Assembly: GCA_024195265.1 (NCBI GenBank)
Contig: JAJLRJ010000008.1
Span: 21,462,458-21,526,457 of the forward strand
Length of the DNA stretch: 64,000 bases
Direction: 5' to 3'
Source: Dendrophyllia cribrosa
Lineage: Eukaryota > Cnidaria > Anthozoa > Scleractinia > Dendrophylliidae
Of the stretch, positions 11,726 to 22,800 are shown one piece after another. The notes under the pieces are model-generated. The model did not search any database and was not told the origin of the DNA. It saw nothing but the letters and a program-made list of their open reading frames with translations. A program made the translations under genes and the position numbers. Numbering within the stretch: the first letter of the stretch is position 1; each line of letters starts with the position of its first letter.

Positions 11726-12527
11726 CCTGCCTATTTTCTTTGCTCAAAATACTAGTGCTTTTACGTTAATAATCTTAACTTTGGTGTGCATTTACCGAGG
11801 TCTATAATGGAAGAGTTTTGGGCAAAAATGCCCTAAGTGAATATTGAGGCCAATTTTTTCACTGGGCGCCTGGTGGTTAATAGACTTTTGTGTTGTTTGA
11901 ACAAACATTTCAAAGTACGGCAACCAAGCAGAATGCAATGAACATCAACCAATGCAAAAATAAGTAAAACCTATCAAACTGGTTGTAAAGAATAACATTG
12001 ACATCATTCTTCTTAAAATAACTAAAACCTGTCCTTTCTTTAATAACGAGATTCTCTGCATTTTATTCATGAGAATAGATAAAGCGAGACTAACTTACGA
12101 CTCACCCACGTTAACGTATTAAACTTCAAACATCCCTACTATTACTCATATCGAACAAACTATAATTGTTTTTTATTTTTATAACGGGAGCCTATGCTCC
12201 TGTTAATAACGAACAGTTATTATTGACACTCGTTCCGACCAATTTTAAACTTGATTTAATATTGCAGCATCTAAATAAACTGTTTCAGTTGCATTGATTT
12301 ATCTGAATTAACCACTCGCTCTTTTGCTACTCTTTGGGATTGATCTTGCGTTTTTATTTACTGAGGCGTTCATACGATCTTTGTATTGCCATTGTTATCC
12401 TCACTGTGTATCCCCGTATCCCTATTCTCACTCCTCCATTTTACTAATACAGTCGAACCTCGCTGTAAGCGGACACTATCGGGACCAAGGTTGGGCAAAA
12501 GTGAACCTTTCGGAACGCCTCGCAGGA

Positions 12528-12635
12528 TTGGCTAAGAAAACAATAGAACAAACAACACAACAATGGACCCTAGCCCTAAAAACAATAGAGGTGCACCTCA
12601 TCCAGGTCCAATGAAACTAGAGGTTCCGAAGAGGT
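12528..12635 (-). repeat. Conserved block downstream of OATP A (partner 31792-31905)
   Basis: Shares a near-exact core (AACAATAGAACAAACAACAC and following) with 31792-31905. On the minus strand both read GLGSIVVLFVLLFS, but this copy has a stop codon before it. It lies about 1 kb past the last exon of gene A, as its partner lies 0.5 kb past gene B. Confidence 0.5.
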
Positions 12636-12639
12636 GCAC

Positions 12640-13665
12640 TATTACTCCCAAGGTTGGGGGAAGATAGGGCAGTAGGGGGCGTATATGAATTACGATTTTG
12701 ACTCTGCTATCACGAGACATTCAATGTGAAGTAGTTTATTAAGGATCTAGGATGAGTCAGTCATTCGATTAATGTATCCTTTTGACATACTCTTTCTATT
12801 CTCCTGATCCTTATAAATTACATTTCACTTATCGTATTTCAAAAGTTCAAAAAAATTGTGCCACACAAGATATATACGAAAAACCACCATTTAGATGTGG
12901 TCAAAAAATGTGGAAACATAACTATTCCCCCTGTAAGTGCAGTGGCACTGGACCTCGAGGAAAGGTACAAAAACTGATAACATTAATGCTTCTTATAACG
13001 TTTCGTTTCCCTTTTCTTTCTAAGCCCCGATCTAATCGGGGCAAATGACGTAATGCCAGTTACGGCACGCATTGCGTGCAGGAGCTATTTTGAAAATGAC
13101 CAAAATGATATGAAATGGTGAAAACAACAAAACAGCGGGAGTAAACTCGCATAAATAACCCTTGCAGATATACGTTTTTTTCCCAAGGTATCCCATGACG
13201 GACGACACGCAAGTCTATATCGTACCGTCGGAATACATAATTTCTGACAAGTTCCTACGTAATTCAGTCGTCAAAAGTTACATTTATCGTCTATCTAAGG
13301 GATGTTGCTTTTGGTGTCACACAAATTTAACGCTAAAAAAAATACGGTAATTGACTGTCGCAGAGCGCAAGTAACGGACATTTCTTTTCAATGAAAAACG
13401 CAAGCTTTCCTGCCATACAAAATGAAAACAAGGGCACAGGACTCTTCAGGGACCCTCGGACATTTTCACTCCATATAACTGAACGTCTTACTGAACAATT
13501 ACTAGGCAAACAGACGTGCGAGTATGCATAAAATCCAAACGGCACTAAATGGACTAACTATATGACATTAAAAAGATCTATTTACAATTTTTTTTTTTTT
13601 ATTTTGAGATTAAGCACTCTTGGGAGTTAAAGGGTTAAATGCAAGCATCCAATGCAACTTTCAAT
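12640..13665. other. Downstream flank and probable 3'UTR of OATP A
   Basis: No recognisable coding sequence. A short tract near 13600-13637 (CACTCTTGGGAGTTAAAGGG) is the end of the TTAACCCTTT MITE family. Confidence 0.4.
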
Positions 13666-13852
13666 TTAAAACTTAGTTTCTTGTGCTGTGCCTCCATCGT
13701 TGTCGTGGTCTTCGTCGTCTTTGTTTTGACCTCGACTGAAAAACCACGCTAGGAAGAAAGCCGTGGTGATGATGAAATTGCACGTCGTAAAAACTCCAAT
13801 CACCACTAGTGCCAGTTCTTTGTGGCCATACTCCAGGCAAATTTTACCACAC
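13666..13852 (-). CDS. OATP A exon 9 (TM12, C-terminal tail)
   Basis: Acceptor CTCCAAG, phase 2 in. Encodes KCGKICLEYGHKELALVVIG, TM12 and an acidic tail (QNKDDEDHDNDGG), then a stop at 13666-13668. Confidence 0.86.
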
Positions 13853-16800
13853 CTTGGAGAACAAAAAACTCTAATTAAAAAAGGTAAAGGCATGTAGGTT
13901 TAAACAGGGGCCTAGTTTAAACTTTTACCTTGTTCCTCAGTGATTTACAAAAAAAAAAAACGAAATAAAATTGATTCATAAATAGTCAACGTTAACTACA
14001 GAAAACAATGGATTTAGTGTCTGTTTAATTTCTATTGACTAACCGACTGACTGACATGTTCAGGGGCGGTTTCCTAAAATTTTAGATGTGGCCGATGGGC
14101 GCGTTAGTTAGAGGGGTCCGGAAAATTTTGATAATTTAAGTACTCTGAGGTACAATCTGGTGCATTATGGGCGCTCAAATTTGACAAATGCCTGGATCCC
14201 ATATTGAACAAGAAATGTTGAAATATTTAACAAAATGCAGTTGTGGTACGTTTGTGGTCAAACATGACTTCAGTCAACTCGAACCTTTTTTTACAAACGA
14301 AATCCAAGTAACCGAAGTGGTATGGCAGCTGATTAAACTAGAGTCATCCATTTCAAAATACCATCCGATAGACGTTTAAAAAAAAAATCCCAGACAAATG
14401 GGGGCCGCGGCCCCTCGGCACCTCCTCTAGATCTAAGTCATAAGACCGAAGTTTTTAACTTTGATAACGATGTTACATGAAAGGCGTCAGAGTTTCATTA
14501 TGATAGCGATTGCATTTGGGGTAGCTTCTTTGTCCATATTGGAGGAACCTGATCGGAGGCTAGACCAGGTTGGGCACATGCACGGATGACTTTTGTGGCG
14601 GGTTCTGCTGGCTAAAGAAGTTCTGCGCGCAAACTCTCCTTCTCCACAAAAGAGGAGTGCCAAAGACCGTCTGTGCAGCGGGACTGAGGTAATGATTCGA
14701 CAGTCATGAGCCATTCACTCACCCTCTTCATCCTACGTTGACCCAGAAAGTAAAAAAAAGGAGTTTTAAAACAACTTACTTTGTGTCCTCATGCGAGATG
14801 CAGGTTGTGTCCATCATTGCTGCTAGAATGAAAGGGCCGGGAATGCTTCCAAAAAGACTTCTCAGGTCCTGCTGCAGGCCTAATGCATATGAATGCAGAC
14901 CAGCTGGAGCGCTCCTTATTGTCGAGAAAAAGAAAGAGAAAAAGAATGTGTATATAGAATGTATGTATAACGCCGGAATATGTATATAGTCTATGTTATA
15001 GGGCGATCTTTGCTGACGTCATTGTTTTCATTTTGCTTCATAAGCATACGAATTTACATAGAGAAGGCACCGTGCTAAATACGAATTGACTTCCAAAGTT
15101 GAAAGAGCTTGTTAAACTTAGTAATTTTTGCAATTTTTAGCCTTTTTCATGCAACATTTAAGGAAATATCTGCTGTTAAAAACTATAAAATTGTTGAGAA
15201 TTTAGTTTTATCGACTGAGTCGATAAGGTAAATTGACCACCGTAAAAAGATTCAAATAGCTGACGTTTCGAGCGCTAGCCCTTCGTCGGAGCGAATCAAG
15301 GAATTGTGGGTAGTGTGTGGTTTTATATAGTAAGCGGTGGAGCTACGCTATTGGTGGAAATTTGGTGACGTGAAAAAGAAATGTAAATTAGTTGAATGAA
15401 AAGCGTTCGTTGATTCCGTGGGGTTTGAGAGTGCCGATTTGAAAGATGATTTTTTGTTCTAGGTTTTTACGGCTTTCTGTGTTACCCTGGTGTAGGGAAA
15501 GGCCGCAGATTGTCATGTGTTGTTTAGAATGGTTAGTAAGATTAAAATGGCGCGCGACTGGTTTGGATGCGTCTTTGTCATTTTTTTCAACGTCTCGGAG
15601 ATGTTCACGAAAACGGTCGCCCAGTCTCCTCCCTGTTTCGCCAATGTATATCTTTTTGCAAAAAGTACATGTTATGCAGTAGATAACATTTACGGAGGTG
15701 CATGTAAAACGATCAGTGATTTTAATAGATCGTTTGGGTCCTGTTATTTTGTCCGCGTTGTGAATGAAAGGACAAGTGTTACATCGTGTGCGTGTGCATT
15801 TGAAAGTTCCCGGTTTATCGTCAGATTTCAGTGCGCTCGTAACTAGAAAGTTGCCTATGTTTTTGTCACGTTTGAATGAAATTAGTGGGGGTTGTGAAAA
15901 AATTCTGCCAGTTTCGGGGTCGTTTTGGAGTAATTTGAAATTTTTTAAAATGATGCTTTTGACTTTTGACTTTTGATGACTTTTGACAGGGAGGAGACTG
16001 GGCGACCGTTTTCGTGAACATCTCCGAGACGTTGAAAAAAATGACAAAGACGCATCCAAACCAGTCGCGCGCCATTTTAATCTTACTAACCATTCTAAAC
16101 AACACATGACAATCTGCGGCCTTTCCCTACACCAGGGTAACACAGAAAGCCGTAAAAACCTAGAACAAAAAATCATCTTTCAAATCGGCACTCTCAAACC
16201 CCACGGAATCAACGAACGCTTTTCATTCAACTAATTTACATTTCTTTTTCACGTCACCAAATTTCCACCAATAGCGTAGCTCCACCGCTTACTATATAAA
16301 ACCACACACTACCCACAATTCCTTGATTCGCTCCGACGAAGGGCTAGCGCTCGAAACGTCAGCTATTTGAATCTTTTTACGGTGGTCAATTTACCTTATC
16401 GACTCAGTCGATAAAACTAAATTCTCGTGTTTCATCCCCCCACCGACGCAGCACCACAGTTTCTCTAGAAACTAACCCCATTCATTTATAAAATTGTTGG
16501 GTGGCAAAGTGCTAATGAGCCATACATTCTTTGTAAAATTTTGAGATTTTAAAACAGCATTACACGAAGTGTATCTAGTATATCGGGCTCAAAGTTCCAG
16601 AGAAAGTTAATTGTGCTATGCCCTTTCAATAGGTTAAGCCTAAAGAATACCGTTCAGAAGGACGTCGGACACCTTATTGAAACTTATATAACGGAGTAAC
16701 TGGTTAGCTTTCAGTTGATGTTATGGGTAGCAGTTTATATAGTTAAATTTAGGCCTGAACAACCCGAGAAGCTAGGTGGTACAGTGGTATAGTGGTACGG

Positions 16801-19800
16801 TAGGGTATCTAAGCCTAAGGCTAGCTGAGATCACAGGTTCAATCCTGAGTGGGGGATTTCAGATTTTCTTTTTTACACTTAAAAAATTATTGAAAATAAA
16901 ATAAGTGTCGACATTACGTTATATAAGTCTTAATAAGGTGTCCGACGTCCTTCTGAACGGTATTCTTTAGGCACAACCCTTTCAATATTCAGTGTTGATT
17001 TTTTTGTAGCTAGGTGAGAGAATGAGGCGTATATGCTAATGAGGCAAAAATGGTAAACAAAGATTCCCCTATTGATGGAGAGCTCGGACAAGCATACACA
17101 AGCAGCATAATCTAGTCTTATACCCCATTCACACCAACGCTTAAACATGTTTAAATGTTGTTTAGTTTAAAACAGGTTTAGAAAAATACCTTCTAACCTC
17201 CCGTAATATTTGGAGTGAAATCTTTACTAAAAGAAACTTTATTGACTTTATTACCATTCCAGGTAGTTTGAGTCATATACATTTCAAAACGTTCAAGATA
17301 GAGGCTAAAACGTAGTTAAACTAAACAACATTTAAACATGTTTAACCGTTGGTGTGAATGGGGCATTAGTAGATTTTGGTCTCAAAATTTTATTGATTTG
17401 TTTTTGTATTTTTATTATATTTTAGATAGTTAGGTGTCCCCTATTAGCAGTGTGGAATTCCCTCTGCTAGATTTTGACTGACACGTTAATAAAGTCATTA
17501 TTATTATTATATCACAAGATAAAAGACTGAGTGAGACAAGACAAACGTGGCTCCAACCTCGTTCCCAGGGCCTTCTTCGCCGCTTTGTTCAAATTCAAAA
17601 TGGCGGGTCGGTTGGAGAAGACCGCTGGTCAAGGCTGCCAAAATACTCCAAGAATCCTGGCGTATATTGTCGCGTAAAATATAATGAAATGTCTTCGTTT
17701 CGTTTGAACAACGGTTTCAGATTACCAGAAAACAAACATGGCCGTCAATCACTGGAAATAACCTCTGAAAACACCATTTCATCGTGTGTCACGTGACAAA
17801 ATACTCCAGGATTCTTGGAGTATTTTGGCAGCCTTGTCCAGGGTCTTCTTCGCCCGACCCGCCATTTTGAATTTGAACAAAGCGGAGGAGGCCCTGGGGA
17901 CGAGGTTGACGTGGCTCTTGCCCAAAAGTCAACAATAGTTTGTTTGTATGGGAACGCAAAAGGATTTGAAGCGGTTATCGACTTTAAAACACAACACCAC
18001 TGACAGGAAAAAGTCACGTTTGCCATATCGTGAACTTGATAGCTGGCCGCTTATACTTTATTGTAATGAAAACACCTTTTTTCGAGCATTGAAGTATGCG
18101 CGACACCGTTTCGCAACAGATAAATTAAAAGCCGGATTTGCTATGTGGAAACTAAGGTCCTTCTTGAAGTTAAAAAGGATAGAAAATACTCACACGAATT
18201 TCGTGATGTATCTATTTGTGTCTTTTCTTGTTTTGGAATTATTGAACTGGAATTAAAACTACGCAAGAAACAAATAGATACGCCATAGAGTTCGGAAAGT
18301 TTAAAACAGTTTCCCAGACGTGATAAGGTTAAATATTATACGGATAGCAATTTTTAAAAAAGCCTTATGTAATCCGCCAAAACACTGAGAGGAATTGAAA
18401 GTTAAGATGAAACGTTTTTGCAAATACTCTCCGTTTTTAATCACAGTTTATGATCAATTGTACTTTTAGTTTCTCAAAACCAGTCATTTGGTACTGGGAT
18501 TGTTTTCCGAACATTTTCATAAATATCCCTGCCGCCTGTCTTTCTTAAATGTCGCGTGGGGAGGAGCCCTTTGTATATTGGGAATGAAGGAAATTTTTTA
18601 AATACCTTAGTGTAACTATTACTGTGGCAGTATCATTTAGAAACATCACTGCAACGACAACACACACTACAAGCAAAAACCACCATGGTTTGAACCCGCA
18701 ATCCCATTGACACGCAACCTCTGTTACTTTTCCACGGAATTCGACGTATTTGCAGTTTTTGTAAAACGTAGAATTCTGCGAAAAGCAAAAAAAGAGCAAC
18801 ACTATCGATCGATTACAAAGAACACAAACGAAAAATTGAGAATGATGATTTTTCACAAGTTGTATACCTCAGTACTCATTACCTACCTTATAGTTATAGC
18901 CTTCGATTTCACAACCCTCATAACAGGATGAGAAGTTGGTTCGCTGCTCCACACCAGAACAAACAGCTGATATCGGCGTCATTTCGGTGCAGTTACAGGC
19001 CTGACTGAAATTGTTGAGTTGGACTGAAGACGGGCTGTGACGGGGAAAGGACAAACTGCATCAATATATCAATATTGCTAGCATACGTAGTACCTGTTCA
19101 GCTTTAATACAAACTACTTACCCCGCCAGGTTTACCAATGATCACTTAATTCCCTGGAGAGTGCCAAATATTTTGTTGTTGTAAAATTGTTACCCCTTAT
19201 AGGAAAGGGAACCGTAGAAAAAAAAAAATTCTCAAGTATTGCTCGACTTCATTTAATTAAGTAATAATGTAATACTGCGTGTTTGTATGTTTGTATTTGA
19301 ATTTTTAATCCCAAACGTCATACTCGTGTTCATAAAGCCTGTAAAACAGGTGCGCAACTAATTACATAGCGCGTTAAATGTTAAAAGGTACATAGAGCGG
19401 TTTTCAATTGAGTGCCAAAGTATTTACTCTGACCAATCACAACAGAGGCAGACAATCCAATGAACCAATCACAACTCGAAGCAAATACATTTAACGTGCG
19501 CCAAGCGCGGGAAAACGCGTGTGAGCAAGTCACGATTAATTTTGGTCTTACTTCTGATTGGTCGAGAAAGTGGCGCGAAACTTTTTGGCCAGTCACAATG
19601 CGTAGTAATGCAAACCAAAGCAATAGCGTAATTACTTTCAACACAATTGAAAATCGCTTTAAAATTATCATCATTAACTTACAAAGTATCACATTTGATG
19701 TAGAGGTGACTGGAAACAACTAGGCTCACAGCTGCAGTAATAAAACACATCTTGGCCGCGCCCGTCTGGTTCAAGTTAAGTCGTTTGTTGATGTAGGCTC

Positions 19801-22800
19801 CTAGAAAAGGATTGCGGCGCTGTGAAACTGCTTTTGAATTCTTACCGAATTCTTGCTGATAGAAAGTTAAAGTGCACCTAACCCCAAAATTGTTTTTTCA
19901 CTTAATCAACTCTATGTACGTGGAAAAGTTAAATATTGCTTGTTTTTAACGTTGCGTTAGTGAATTATAGAGGTTTGAATTTCACGGTTGGAAAATTTTG
20001 ATTGAAATTCGGCCAAGTTTTTTTGATACAAAATCTCTTCGTGAGTTTTTATCTTATTGGCCTCAAATTTTTCCCAATAACAGATATTCTCATGGTCTAT
20101 GGTTTGTTCTTTTTGTTTTTTCAGTTTTCGGTATTTTTGGCGGGAAAGTGACGTCACGAATATTGGACCAAAACTCAAATTTTACATTTTGATACATTTA
20201 ATGGCAGCTGCTGAAAGAGCAAGTTCAAACAAGTTAAAAACCGAAGAGATAACTAAAATATCTTGATTCAGTCAAGAGATATCATTAGTTGAAATTTGCA
20301 TTTGTGCTATTTTTAGTAACAAAATGGCGGGAATTTTGAAATTCAAACAATTATATCTCTTGACTGAATCAAGATATTTTAGTTATCTCTTCGGTTTTTA
20401 ACTTGTTTGAGCTTGCTCTTTCAGCAGCAGCCATTAAATGTATCAAAATGTAAAATTTGAGTTTTGGTCCAGTATTCGTGACGTCACTTTCCCGCCAAAA
20501 ATACCGAAAACTGAAAAAACAAAAAGAACAAACCATAGACCATGAGAATATCTGTTATTGGGAAAAATTTGAGGCCAATAGGATAAAAACTCACGAAGAG
20601 ATTTTGTATCAAAAAACTTGGCCGAATTTCGATCAAAAATTTCCAACCGTGTTTACAAAATGTTAATACGATGACGTCAAATCAAGACTCGTTTATTATA
20701 CAACTACTTGTTTCCACCTCCAAGTAATATAATTTTTACAAATCAATTGAATATTAACAGTTTTTATTTAGTATTTCTTAAATTGATTATCCTTAAGCTG
20801 TGAACTGCGTATTGTAAATTGAAGTAGAAATAATGGTAAAGTCTAGATTTGACGTCATCTAATTAGCATTTTGTAAATTCAAATCTCTATAACTCACTAA
20901 CGCGACGTTAAAAACAAGAAATATTTCACTATTCGACTTTTCAACGTACATTGAGTTGATTAAAAGAAAACGAAATTGGGGGTTAGCTGCACTTTGAATG
21001 TTCTTCTATAAGACACGCAGTTTTAGCAGTTTTGTCCAATTATATGAAAAAATAATCTTATGTTATTGATATAAGCAGATGTGCTTACAGGGCCGGTAAG
21101 CAACTTTAATGCTTGCAAGAGACGGATCTCCTGCTTTATCCAGACACTGCGGCATTTGTGACACTGCATTTGTGTTTTGCAATTCTTTTCCCTCATGCCA
21201 TGGTGATGCCAAGTCGGGAAAGGGGAAGCATTTATTTACACTACTGCAATTTTTTCACACGATGGGGGGCTTGTGTACCTCAAGTACCCTGTGAGCTATA
21301 CCGCTCAAGCCTCGGCACGTTTAACCAAGCCGGGCAGGATACAGGAGAGAGATCAGACGAAAAGAAGCACTTGGCCCTTCAGGTTGGGGATTGAGCGTGG
21401 GGCTAACAACCCCACCCCGGAAAACAATATCCTGTCACAGAAACTGCAACAGGCGGTCTTATGTTCCAGCTGAGACGAAGAGGATCAGTTAGTTAGTTGG
21501 TACTATTTTTAACCGAGCTTTGTCAAAACTTTTGTTTAAACCAATCAGAACGCAATCTGGTTCCCAGAGCCCGCGTTACCCTTGTCCCTCGTTGCCGTTT
21601 CCGCTGGACAAGGGAAACGCGGACTCTGGCAACGAGATTGATCAGAACGCGAACAGTATCTTAATTATTTTATATAATTCAACGAACTTCTCTGGTCATA
21701 CTTTTTCTTTCATACATGGATAGCCTTCATGTAATTATTATGCTCACCAGTGCATGTGATATACCTACCAATCATGTTTCCAAGAAAGGCCGCAACTGTG
21801 GTCGCTGAGCCCATCAGTAATACAGCTTGGCCGGGGGGTACATAGTACTGAAACTCGAATATTTTTGCCCCAAGCCCATTGATGCAAAAGATTAAGAAAC
21901 CCTCAGTACAGAAGGCTATTGTCACAAAGACGAACGGGAGACGAGAAAACACCAGTTTTGTGGCTTTTGGCAGATGTACGAGTCTGGTATATCCAGCATT
22001 ATTGTTTGAAGACTGAAAAGAAAAGCGAAAGGAAATTATTAGGCGTCTATTTCAGGGCATAATTTTTCATTGACCGACTATGGCAGTTCAAGACCGGGAT
22101 CATAATAAAACGTCTCGGTGGCAAAAATACAAGTATTTGTAAGCAGTTTTATCGTTGGAAATAAGGTCATCATCTGAGAACCGGAGCATGCATGGTAAGA
22201 GAGATCCTGGGTGTTTCTTGGTGTTGCGGAAACTATTGTTGGTTAGCTATTGTGTTGTGGTGTGGGTATTGTTTATTTTCTTTTGAATCTTTTGTTTTAC
22301 GTCATTTGGTGATCGCAACACCAAGAAACTGCCGAGATCCTGGACAACCAGCAAAAACAATGGTAAATATGATGATTGAACATGCTGGAGTAGAGAGAAA
22401 GGGGGAGCTGGCCTGTCTTATGACAGACCCTGATGTGTGGAGTGTCAGGCACCGTGCCCGACATAAGTCTCATCACTTAGCTCGAAGGAGCTGAACTGAA
22501 CGGAACTGTCGGTAGACATTAGTATTTTGCCTTCACTACACAACCGAACACACTCAAAGGTTGAGGCATGGGCGCGTTGGTCAGCCAGGCCCAAGATAGA
22601 TTTTAATTGCGACAATTACAACAAAGTGGATAAGCGATACATCAAATAACGCTGAATACGTCCTACATGCGCCAAAGCCGGACACGTAAACCCCCAAAAC
22701 CTCTTGTTAGGAAAAATAGGGACCGTGTACCCCCGACCAAATGCAATGGCGCTACCTTTGGGTTTTAAGGTTGATCTATAAAAAAAAAACAGAATGAAGA

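Larger units (their letters stand above)
15196..16426. mobile_element. Penelope-like retroelement remnant with 441 bp inverted arms
   Basis: Arms 15196-15636 and 15986-16426 are equal in length and pair almost base for base, around a 349 bp spacer. On the minus strand the left arm plus spacer encode the C-terminal part of a Penelope-like protein with a GIY-YIG endonuclease; the right arm repeats the 3' end on the plus strand. The 5' part with the reverse transcriptase is missing. Both arms carry a hammerhead-like motif near their outer end. It sits in the intron between OATP A exons 8 and 7. Confidence 0.82.

Noticed and set aside
15446..15976. Plus-strand frames opposite the GIY-YIG remnant
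   Set aside because: Shadows of the minus-strand code and of the inverted arm.
16771..16860. tRNA gene
   Set aside because: A- and B-boxes are present but acceptor and anticodon stems do not pair properly; better read as a tRNA-derived repeat.
19957..20666. Two similar frames of 67-73 codons on opposite strands
   Set aside because: Mirror images produced by the fold-back element, with no recognisable domain.
21109..21473. Overlapping plus-strand frames of 61-93 codons
   Set aside because: Three frames open together without a recognisable domain; intron of OATP A.
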